64,000 nucleotides of DNA. Origin: a virus. The notes below the pieces were generated by a model. It had not been told where the DNA came from and searched no databases. It saw only the letters and a list, made by a program, of their open reading frames with translations. Shown here in pieces: positions 55,224 to 62,617 of the stretch. Location of the stretch: the IMG/VR virus record IMGVR_UViG_3300022925_002539, positions 37,580 through 101,579 of that record; one strand, 5' to 3'. A program made the position numbers and the translations under genes. Numbering within the stretch: position 1 is the first letter of the stretch; every line of letters starts with the position of its first letter.

Positions 55224-55404
55224 CGACTGGACACTAGGCACAATAGACATGCACGGTAATCCTATTTTTGAAAAAGTAAGAAGTGTAAAAGAAGACTTAC
55301 GTGAACAAGAATTACGAGAAAAACATCCAGATCTGAAAAAAGCATATGAAGATTATCAAACTTTACTTGAAAAGTACGGGTTCTGGGATGATATTACAAA
55401 ATAG
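55216..55404 (+). CDS. small charged helical protein, 62 aa
   Basis: GTG start overlapping the previous gene by 8 bp. Highly charged (KVRSVKEDLREQELREKHPDLKKAYEDYQ), helical. Ends just before the promoter at 55406. Not recognised. Confidence 0.5.
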   Translation: MTNDWTLGTIDMHGNPIFEKVRSVKEDLREQELREKHPDLKKAYEDYQTLLEKYGFWDDITK

Positions 55405-55405
55405 G

Positions 55406-55433
55406 TTGACACATATTTAATACATGTTAATAT
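55406..55433 (+). promoter_or_regulatory. sigma70-like promoter of the subtilase gene
   Basis: TTGACA (55406-55411) and TAATAT (55428-55433), spacer 16; it begins directly after a stop codon. AGGTAGGAG precedes the ATG at 55468. The long protease gene therefore has its own promoter. Confidence 0.6.
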
Positions 55434-55467
55434 AAGTTATTGTTTAATTGTAAGGTAGGAGTTACAT

Positions 55468-58400
55468 ATGAAAACAAAAGCATTAACAGGGTTAGCATTA
55501 GTCACTGCACTTTCTGCATGTGGAGGCGGTGGCGGCGGTGGAGGAACAAGTTTCACTCCAATCAAAGTAAGCGATTTAGGCAGTATTAACACTGCCGCCA
55601 TTAGTAACGGATTTGCAAGTGCTATACAAAAGATAGCAGGAGATGGATTAGTAGATGCTAAAGAAAGTTTAGAAATCTTTAAATGGGTAGATACTAACGA
55701 AAATATCAACACTACAGAATTAGCAAAATATAATGTTACTGTAAATGGCACAAAGATGTCTTTACAACGAGCATGGTTTATGCTGAAAGGCTACAAAGCA
55801 CTTTACTATGATGGTAAAGAAACCTTTTGGGAAAATATGATTGAAAATGAGCAGTATGATGATACTGATAGTACTTTTGTAGAACTTAAGGCACTTGCAG
55901 AAAAAGACGATCCTGATTATGCTGAAAAGATTGGTAAAGGTACAAAATCTGTAGAAGAATTCAAAAAGGAAAAAAGTGTTGTAACCCTAGTCAGTACATC
56001 AACAAGTACTATTACCACAGATAGTGATCCAGTTGTTGGTGAACCTACTGTAACTACTACATATGTTGATAGTAGTGCAGATACATTATTAGATGATGGC
56101 AGAACTAAAACTGAAGTCACTAGAACTTATACACATACTAGTAAAACTCCTAGTACAATAACTACCACTACTTATACATTGTATACCTATACTTATAGCA
56201 ATGGTACTACAAATGAAGTAAAAGGACCTGAAACGAAAACCCCTAACACAACTTATACAACTACAATAAGTACAGAAGAAAAAATAATAAGCACTAGTTA
56301 CACAGAACCAGCAGTTGTAGAAACTGATAGATCAGAAAGTTTTGATGTTAGTACAAAAGAAGAAACTAAAATTGTAGTGAGTGATCCTGTAGTTACTACT
56401 ACATATAGTGATGCAGAGGATAGTGGTGTTGCACAGGATAATGGTGATACATTATACACTACTACAAGAACATACACAGATAAATCGGTTGTTACTACTA
56501 CAACTACTATAACAAAAACAGAAACAAGTATTAGAAAAGTTACTATAAAATATAGTGATGGCACAACAGAAGTTGTTACTGACGATCCAGTAATAACTGT
56601 AACTCCTGTTACTACTAGTGAAGATACTGTAACAACAAGTACTAGAACAGAATTATTAAGCACTAGAACAGAGTCTGGTGTTATAGAAAGTGAATCTATA
56701 GTATATAGTGTTTCTTCTTATGAGGAAGATCCTGTTGTTATTGTTAATGATCCAGTCGTTACTACAACATACGTAGACACAGAAGATGCTGGTGTATTAC
56801 AGGATAATGGTGATAAGTTATTTACAACTACAAGAACTTATACAGACACAAGTACAACAAAAACTGAAACAACAATAACAACTGTACAAACAAGTATACC
56901 TACTAAAACTATTAAGTTTACAAATGGAAAAATTAAAAAAGTTGTAGGTGATCCAATAATAACAAAAAGTTCAGAAACAACAGTAAGTATAAGTGATCCA
57001 GTCATTACTACAAGAACAGAAGTGTTATCTACTAGGACTGTAGAAAAGTCAATTACAAAAACTACTGAAGAAAAAATAAAGACTGTTAGTGATCCTGTAA
57101 TAGGAGATTCTATTACTACATCTACATATGTAGATAATACTGAAGAAACTAATTTAGATGATGGTCGAACTAAAATTGTAGTTACACGAACTTACACTTA
57201 TACAACTAAGGTTCCTAGTACAATTACTACTACAGAATACATAAAATATACTAACACATATAGCGATGGTAGTGTAGTAATAGTAGATGGACCAAAGACA
57301 GTTACGCCTGTTACTACGTACACAGAATCAAGTAGTACAGAAGATAAGGTTATTAGTACTAGTTATATTGAAGCGACTGTAATAGATACTGTAGAAACAT
57401 ATGACATCAGCACTAGCAAAGACACAACTAGTATAGACGGTGATCCTGTAGTTACTACAACATACGTAGATGAAGAAGATGCTGGTGTATTACAGGATAA
57501 TGGTGACACCATATTTACTACTACAAGGACATACACAGATAAAACAACAGTTACTACTAGTACAACTATTACTACTACAGAAACTAGTGTGAAGACTACT
57601 GTAATAAAATATGCAAATGGTGCAACAAAAACAGTAATAGATGACCCAGTAATTACTGTGACACCTGTCACTACAACTAAAGATACTGTAACTACAAGCA
57701 CTAGAACAGAAGTAATTAGTACTAGAACAGTAGAAGCAGTTGTTGAACCTAGTGAGCCTACAGTAATTAGTACAAATACTTTTGTAGATAATTTAGTTTA
57801 TAGTCATTTAGATAAAACATATGGACCTGAAACTACAACTTCAGAAGACATAGTTACTTACAGTGGCAGTATAAAAACTACAACTAGACGTACTACTACT
57901 TGTATTGTAGAATATCATGAACATTTTGATAAACGTGAAACTATTACAAGGACAAAATACAGTGATGGCACACAAAAAGATGTTGTGGATAGCACAGAGT
58001 ATTTTACAAGAGGAAAAGTAAACAAAGGCGAAACTTGTAACAGTGAAGATACAGTTATAAGTGTTGAGAATACTGATGACGGTGTAATAGGTGATGACCA
58101 TGCTGATATGGGAACTAGAACACCTGGATACAACAGTGATGCAAGTTCATATATTACAGATGAATTCAATTACATTAACAACAAACAACTCAGTGCTAGT
58201 AACTTTAATGTTGCATATAGTAGAGGTTGGACTGGTAAAGGTAGTTTAGTCACTATTGCAGATACTGGTGCTAATGTAAATCATACAGATTTAGATGATA
58301 ATATAAAATATACTATAGATTATTCAGACACAAACGTAAGTGATAGTAGTTCGCACGGTACACACGTTGCAGGTATCGCTGGTGCAGAGAAGAACAGTTC

Positions 58401-60045
58401 AGGTATGCATGGTGCTGCATTTGATGTAGACCTAGCTATTGCAAAAGTTGCAAGTGGATACAGTTATAGTTTTAGCAATGCAAAGAAAGCAGCAGCTTGG
58501 GGAAGAGACAAAGGCTCTGTTGCTATAAATGTTAGTGCAGAAGTACGTTATGATACTGGATTTAGAAATAGTATTGTAAAGAAAACAGATGGTGAATGGT
58601 ATAGCACACACTGGTATTATGGCATAAATGGTTATAATGGTGCAGTAAATGAAGCAGTAGGATGGAAGAGTGCATTAGGCAATGAACAAGTACTTGTTAA
58701 GGCTGCAGGCAATGCAGGATATGATTATAGTGCTGGTATGAATCAAATGGCAACTGCTACAGACTCAGATGGCAATCTAATATTAGATGGTCAAATGATT
58801 ATTGTGGGTAATTGGGACGAAAACAACAAACAAATTAACGGTTCAAGCAATAAAGCAGGTACAGTATGTGCTACATATCAAAATAATATATGTATAGATG
58901 CAGCAAAAATAAAAGATTACTATATTATGGCAAACGGTACTAATATTACAAGCACTGCAGAAGATGGCGGATACGTAACAATGACTGGTACTAGTATGGC
59001 GGCTCCTGTAGTTACAGGCAGTATTGCAGTATTACATCAAATGTGGCCTCATATGAAAGGCAAACATTTAGTACAACTAGTTCTTGTAACTGGCAATAAG
59101 AATATTGCTGGTTATAATGAAAATGTTCATGGACAAGGATTACTTGACATGGACAAAGCAACACGACCAGTTGGTGCAACCGGGATTCCTACTACCGGTC
59201 GTACCAACGGTGGTGTAAGCAGTATTACTGGCGGAGCAAACATAAGTGGAGTTAGTGCAAGCCAAATGCAAGCACTTACAGGCATAATGGTTTTAGATAG
59301 TTTTGAAAGAGACTTTTACATAGACTTAGGAGATATGACACAGAGTGTTGATACAAGAACAGGCAGTGTTGCAAAACAAATGGGTGCTTTAAACTATTAT
59401 GGTAGTTATATGGATCCAAACAAACATGCAGTATTTCCAAAGTTTATACTAGATGATAATAGCAATATTGAAGTAGGATTTGGTACAAGTGATAAACATT
59501 ACTTAGGAAACAGTTTCTCAGGTACACTGGGCACTACAAAAGATAGTTCAACATTATATGCTAATTACAACTACAGAGATGGTGGCTTTTATGCACAGGC
59601 AGGACTAGGTTACAGTACTGTAAACTTTGATACTACAAACAGTCTGCTTAACACTAAGACTGCTAAGGTAATTAGTAGTACTGCTACTGTTGGATATGAG
59701 ATGAATCCTACAGATGGACATAAGTTTGGATTTGCAGTAAGTCAACCAGTGAACGTTGAAGATGCAAAATTAAACTATAATGTTCCAGTAGGACGTACAC
59801 TTGACGGTACAGTACAACACGAAAACAGAACAATAAACTTTAAAAATAACAAACGTGAAATAGATGTTGGAACATATTACACATTTAATATACAAAAGAC
59901 AGGCAATGCAGAAATAGATGCGATTACTAAAAAACTAGGTTTGCAAGGTACTGTTAATACTTTTGCAGAAATACGAACAGGAGTCAGTGCTATTAAAAAA
60001 GAGATTGAAAAAGTTGCTGGTTTTAGTGTACAATTAAAGTTTTAG
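55468..60045 (+). CDS. large subtilisin-family (S8) lipoprotein protease with C-terminal barrel-like domain
   Basis: 1525 aa. A signal peptide ends in LSACGGGG, a lipobox, so the protein is a lipoprotein. Residues ~186-765 hold five ~115-120-aa Thr-rich repeats. The S8 catalytic triad is intact: D932 (ADTGANVNH), H963 (SHGTHVAGIAG) and S1176 (GTSMAAPV). The last ~270 residues, in short alternating strands ending in Phe, look like an autotransporter-type outer-membrane barrel. Thus a surface-anchored, possibly self-translocating protease. Phage copies of such proteins are not something I know to be common. Own promoter upstream. Confidence 0.85.
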   Translation: MKTKALTGLALVTALSACGGGGGGGGTSFTPIKVSDLGSINTAAISNGFASAIQKIAGDGLVDAKESLEIFKWVDTNENINTTELAKYNVTVNGTKMSLQRAWFMLKGYKALYYDGKETFWENMIENEQYDDTDSTFVELKALAEKDDPDYAEKIGKGTKSVEEFKKEKSVVTLVSTSTSTITTDSDPVVGEPTVTTTYVDSSADTLLDDGRTKTEVTRTYTHTSKTPSTITTTTYTLYTYTYSNGTTNEVKGPETKTPNTTYTTTISTEEKIISTSYTEPAVVETDRSESFDVSTKEETKIVVSDPVVTTTYSDAEDSGVAQDNGDTLYTTTRTYTDKSVVTTTTTITKTETSIRKVTIKYSDGTTEVVTDDPVITVTPVTTSEDTVTTSTRTELLSTRTESGVIESESIVYSVSSYEEDPVVIVNDPVVTTTYVDTEDAGVLQDNGDKLFTTTRTYTDTSTTKTETTITTVQTSIPTKTIKFTNGKIKKVVGDPIITKSSETTVSISDPVITTRTEVLSTRTVEKSITKTTEEKIKTVSDPVIGDSITTSTYVDNTEETNLDDGRTKIVVTRTYTYTTKVPSTITTTEYIKYTNTYSDGSVVIVDGPKTVTPVTTYTESSSTEDKVISTSYIEATVIDTVETYDISTSKDTTSIDGDPVVTTTYVDEEDAGVLQDNGDTIFTTTRTYTDKTTVTTSTTITTTETSVKTTVIKYANGATKTVIDDPVITVTPVTTTKDTVTTSTRTEVISTRTVEAVVEPSEPTVISTNTFVDNLVYSHLDKTYGPETTTSEDIVTYSGSIKTTTRRTTTCIVEYHEHFDKRETITRTKYSDGTQKDVVDSTEYFTRGKVNKGETCNSEDTVISVENTDDGVIGDDHADMGTRTPGYNSDASSYITDEFNYINNKQLSASNFNVAYSRGWTGKGSLVTIADTGANVNHTDLDDNIKYTIDYSDTNVSDSSSHGTHVAGIAGAEKNSSGMHGAAFDVDLAIAKVASGYSYSFSNAKKAAAWGRDKGSVAINVSAEVRYDTGFRNSIVKKTDGEWYSTHWYYGINGYNGAVNEAVGWKSALGNEQVLVKAAGNAGYDYSAGMNQMATATDSDGNLILDGQMIIVGNWDENNKQINGSSNKAGTVCATYQNNICIDAAKIKDYYIMANGTNITSTAEDGGYVTMTGTSMAAPVVTGSIAVLHQMWPHMKGKHLVQLVLVTGNKNIAGYNENVHGQGLLDMDKATRPVGATGIPTTGRTNGGVSSITGGANISGVSASQMQALTGIMVLDSFERDFYIDLGDMTQSVDTRTGSVAKQMGALNYYGSYMDPNKHAVFPKFILDDNSNIEVGFGTSDKHYLGNSFSGTLGTTKDSSTLYANYNYRDGGFYAQAGLGYSTVNFDTTNSLLNTKTAKVISSTATVGYEMNPTDGHKFGFAVSQPVNVEDAKLNYNVPVGRTLDGTVQHENRTINFKNNKREIDVGTYYTFNIQKTGNAEIDAITKKLGLQGTVNTFAEIRTGVSAIKKEIEKVAGFSVQLKF
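56023..57757 (+). repeat. five diverged in-frame tandem repeats inside the subtilase gene
   Basis: Two repeat types alternate as B-A-A-B-A, starting near 56023 (B), 56378 (A), 56743 (A), 57082 (B) and 57439 (A). Type A starts DPVVTTTY and has DNGDTLFTTTRTYTD-like segments; type B has LDDGRTKTEVTRTYT. Protein-level similarity is clear; nucleotide-level identity is only partial, so it is an old duplication. Confidence 0.75.
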
Positions 60046-60059
60046 TATAGGAAAAATAA

Positions 60060-60227
60060 ATGGTACCAAAACCTGCTATATTACTAGCATTACAAGAAGA
60101 AATTAAACATGCAAAAACTTGTTTAAGACCGTCTGCTACAGGGCATATCCATACTGCTATTAGTTGGATGGAGTATAGAGTAGAACAAATTGCAAAAGAA
60201 CTAAAGGAACAACATGGCAAAAATTAA
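60060..60227 (+). CDS. small helical protein, 55 aa
   Basis: ATG 60060 follows AGGAAAAATA. One predicted helix-rich product (PAILLALQEEIKHAKTCLRP), with an HIHTAISWMEY stretch. Overlaps the next gene start by 14 bp, the packing typical of this window. No family; coding supported by ribosome site and overlap. Confidence 0.55.
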   Translation: MVPKPAILLALQEEIKHAKTCLRPSATGHIHTAISWMEYRVEQIAKELKEQHGKN

Positions 60228-60684
60228 AAAAAGATATATTAGTCAAGACGAAATAAAACGTTACTGTCTAAATATAGTTAGTATGATGTTTAAAGATGAC
60301 TTTAAACCTGATATTATAGTAGGTGTCACTAGAGGTGGATTATGGCCTGCAATGATGCTAAGTCATTATTTAGATATAAAAATGTATACACTGGATGTTA
60401 GATTACGAGACGGTGATACAAAAGAAAATGCTACATTTCTTAAAACACAAATGGTAAAAGGCAAAAAGATTCTAATAGTAGATGATATAAATGATTCTGG
60501 TGCAACTTTTAAATGGATTGCACAAGATTGGGAAGTTGACAATGATAGTGAAGAAAGCAATGTAAAATTTGCTGCACTAATTGATAATATCCCTAGTGAG
60601 TTCGTCGTGGAATACAGCGGAACTGAAATCAACAAAGAAGAGAATCCTGAATGGATTGTTTTCCCTTATGAGGAGTGGTGGTAA
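60214..60684 (+). CDS. xanthine/guanine-type phosphoribosyltransferase-like protein
   Basis: 156 aa. VGVTRGGLWPAMMLSHYL and ILIVDDINDSGATFKW (PRPP motif) match XGPRT/Gpt-like enzymes, which convert xanthine, guanine or hypoxanthine to nucleotides. It acts in the cytoplasm, in line with a purine salvage theme (apt, MTA nucleosidase, BMP protein). AAGGAA precedes the ATG 60214. Confidence 0.75.
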   Translation: MAKIKKRYISQDEIKRYCLNIVSMMFKDDFKPDIIVGVTRGGLWPAMMLSHYLDIKMYTLDVRLRDGDTKENATFLKTQMVKGKKILIVDDINDSGATFKWIAQDWEVDNDSEESNVKFAALIDNIPSEFVVEYSGTEINKEENPEWIVFPYEEWW

Positions 60685-60920
60685 TGAGTAACTTTGATTG
60701 GCCTAGAATGCACAAAGATGAAGAGCATATTGAAAGAGAAGCATACAGTTGTGTGGAACATGCAATATGTCAGCACTATGGTATTGAAGATATAACTGAA
60801 CTAACAGAAGCACAATGGGAAGAAATACATGCTTGGCAGGAAGAAAATGTTAGTGAATATTCACCAATGAACATTGGATTCAGTGATGTGTATGCTTATT
60901 GGGAAATGGAAAATGAATGA
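60684..60920 (+). CDS. acidic hypothetical protein, 78 aa
   Basis: ATG 60684, with GGAG 60672-60675, preferred over ATG 60675, and overlapping the previous stop. Acidic with paired Cys and His (CVEHAICQHYG), Trp-rich (AQWEEIHAWQEEN). No family recognised. Confidence 0.6.
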   Translation: MSNFDWPRMHKDEEHIEREAYSCVEHAICQHYGIEDITELTEAQWEEIHAWQEENVSEYSPMNIGFSDVYAYWEMENE

Positions 60921-61483
60921 AAATATTAATAGTAGGCAAAAGCGATTTAGGTAATGCTTTAGCAGACCTTTGTGTTAATCATGATGTTACAATAGTTGGT
61001 CGTCCTGAATATGATTTATCAAGTCAGTATGAGTGTAATAGAATTGTACGAGAATATGAGGCTGATTGTGTAATTATAACACAAGGCAATATGGATGAAG
61101 ATGTCTGGAATAGCCTTACAATAAATTCTACAAGTGCAATTTATTTAATAACCGAATTTTATAAAAAAATGAATTACGGACAAATAATAGCAGTAAGTAG
61201 TGCTACTACTAATTGGCAGAGCTGGCCAGGAATAGATATACATAGGCTAATATATGCAACTGCAAAAACTTCCCTAAGTGAGTTTTGTAAACAAATGAAT
61301 AGAAAAAATATGCCAGGTGAAGAAGAAAAAGATGTAAGCATACAAGTATATGAACCAAACAATTTTTTGTCACGGACAGGTACTAAAAGCAAACAAGATA
61401 TAAATCCAATTGCACAGGAATTATTAAGTCTTGTATGTAATAGACGTATAAGTGTTTTACAAGGACTTAATAGAAATGTATAA
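60917..61483 (+). CDS. short-chain dehydrogenase/reductase-like protein
   Basis: 188 aa. ILIVGKSDLGNALADL has the Rossmann dinucleotide site (G-x3-G-x-G type variant), and YATAKTSLSEF gives the Y-x3-K catalytic pair. The family is usually about 240 aa, so it is a trimmed form. NAD(P)-dependent oxidation or reduction of an unknown alcohol or ketone. Follows two small genes in tight order. Confidence 0.68.
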   Translation: MKILIVGKSDLGNALADLCVNHDVTIVGRPEYDLSSQYECNRIVREYEADCVIITQGNMDEDVWNSLTINSTSAIYLITEFYKKMNYGQIIAVSSATTNWQSWPGIDIHRLIYATAKTSLSEFCKQMNRKNMPGEEEKDVSIQVYEPNNFLSRTGTKSKQDINPIAQELLSLVCNRRISVLQGLNRNV

Positions 61484-61504
61484 TTACGAGTTAGGAAATG
61501 AAAA

Positions 61505-62086
61505 ATGAGCAAACTGATTACGGAATATAAAGACTGGGTAAATGAAGAAGCCCTAAGAAATTTATGGGGTAGTACAGTATGTCAAGGACATTGGAAGTTT
61601 GGACAGAAGTCTAATGATGATACAGTCTATCCTATGTGGTTTCAAACATTCTTTCATACATTTCAGCAAGCATATATGGAACCTGTAAATGAATTTGCAA
61701 AAGAAGTTGGTGACCGTTTTTTAGAAACATGTGGTAAAGATTACACATTAGTTAGAAATATGTTAGCAGGAAATACTTTTGGTCAGGACGGTGACGTTCA
61801 TGATGACTGGCCCAACCTTGGAGAAAGTATTACTGGTGTACTGTATCTTAATCGTACCTGGAATGATAATTGGGGCGGTGAAACAATAGTATATGATAAA
61901 AACAACTTAGACTATTGTGAAATAAGCAAATTTCAAGCAGGAAAACTTATTGTATTTGATGGTGCAAATCCACATATAGGCAAAGGCCCTCAACGTGCTT
62001 GTGGAGAACTGCGTTCTATTATTGCAGTACAAGCAGTTAAAACAGATGCATGGAACAAATTACTTGACAGTAAGAAGCAAAAATAA
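61505..62086 (+). CDS. 2OG-Fe(II) oxygenase (prolyl-hydroxylase-like)
   Basis: 193 aa. DVHDDWPN gives HxD iron ligands, GETIVYD a strand typical of P4H-like enzymes, ANPHIGKGP the distal His, and GELRSIIAVQ the 2OG-binding Arg. Substrate unknown. Its end carries the promoter at 62064. Different from the aspartyl-hydroxylase-like trio. Confidence 0.75.
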   Translation: MSKLITEYKDWVNEEALRNLWGSTVCQGHWKFGQKSNDDTVYPMWFQTFFHTFQQAYMEPVNEFAKEVGDRFLETCGKDYTLVRNMLAGNTFGQDGDVHDDWPNLGESITGVLYLNRTWNDNWGGETIVYDKNNLDYCEISKFQAGKLIVFDGANPHIGKGPQRACGELRSIIAVQAVKTDAWNKLLDSKKQK

Positions 62087-62092
62087 TATAAT
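62064..62092 (+). promoter_or_regulatory. consensus sigma70-type promoter of queD
   Basis: TTGACA (62064-62069), 17-bp spacer, TATAAT (62087-62092): perfect consensus. It overlaps the end of the oxygenase gene. Predicted start near 62099. Confidence 0.8.
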
Positions 62093-62098
62093 AAACAT

Positions 62099-62155
62099 AG
62101 ACGTCTTAGGTTCGTCCGTCTTTAAATATTCCGCCCATAACAATAGGAGAATATA
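62099..62155 (+). promoter_or_regulatory. leader of queD with 5'-terminal hairpin
   Basis: 57 nt. The stem AGACG (62099-62103)/CGTCT (62117-62121) encloses a 13-nt loop and begins at the predicted transcription start. The leader ends AATAGGAGAATATA, a ribosome site for the ATG at 62156. No pseudoknot partner for the loop was found, so a preQ1-type riboswitch is not supported. Function unknown. Confidence 0.4.
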
Positions 62156-62617
62156 ATGGCTTTTTATAGCACAAAAACATATGGACACAATATTGGACTT
62201 AGTGCAGTATTCAGACAACCTAATGCAGATCATTCACATTGTCAATTACTACATGGTTATAGTTTAGGATTTAAATTTACATTTGGTTGTAATGAACTAG
62301 ATAATAAAAACTGGGCAGTTGACTTTGGAGGCTTAAAGCCTTTGAAAGCATGGTTAGAAGAACAGTTTGATCATAAAGTCGTAATTGATAGTCAAGATCC
62401 ACATATGGAAGACTTTTACGAATTAGAGAAAAAAGGTTTATGTGAAGTAACAATGATGGATGGCGTTGGTGCAGAAATGTTTGCAAAACATGCATTTGAA
62501 TTTGCAGATGCCTTAATTAAAAAACAAACACAAGGAAGGTGTTTTGTTTATGAAGTAGAATGTAGTGAACATGGAGCAAATAGTGCAATTTATAGGATCG
62601 AAGATGCTAACAGTTAA
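62156..62617 (+). CDS. queD: QueD-like 6-carboxytetrahydropterin synthase (altered metal site)
   Basis: 153 aa. Landmarks: HCQLLHGYSLGFKF, AVDFGGLKPLKAWL and FDHKVVIDS match the PTPS/QueD T-fold. Catalytic Cys C29 and H33 are present. However, two of the three canonical zinc His are changed: the first (usually in a F-x2-x-H-R motif) aligns with F19, and the second of HGH is Tyr (Y35). So the enzyme may use another metal arrangement or be a specialised relative. Starts behind a consensus promoter, overlaps queE start by 14 bp. Confidence 0.78.
   Translation: MAFYSTKTYGHNIGLSAVFRQPNADHSHCQLLHGYSLGFKFTFGCNELDNKNWAVDFGGLKPLKAWLEEQFDHKVVIDSQDPHMEDFYELEKKGLCEVTMMDGVGAEMFAKHAFEFADALIKKQTQGRCFVYEVECSEHGANSAIYRIEDANS

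Noticed and set aside
56023-57757. CRISPR-like repeat array
   Set aside because: The repeat is at protein level, about 350 bp per unit, in frame, with no short direct repeats or spacers of constant length; it is a protein repeat.
55917-58169. Several long open frames on the minus strand under the subtilase gene
   Set aside because: They mirror the Thr-rich repeats of the plus-strand gene, are hydrophobic and Ser/Val-rich low-complexity, have no ribosome sites and lie wholly inside a gene with an intact catalytic triad.
60360-60640. Minus-strand frame opposite the XGPRT-like gene
   Set aside because: It is the shadow of a plus-strand gene with a clear PRPP motif; no start or ribosome signal supports it.
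62099-62155. preQ1 riboswitch in the queD leader
   Set aside because: The hairpin is there, but the loop has no complementary A-rich tail and none of the preQ1-I loop bases I know, so the class call is not supported.
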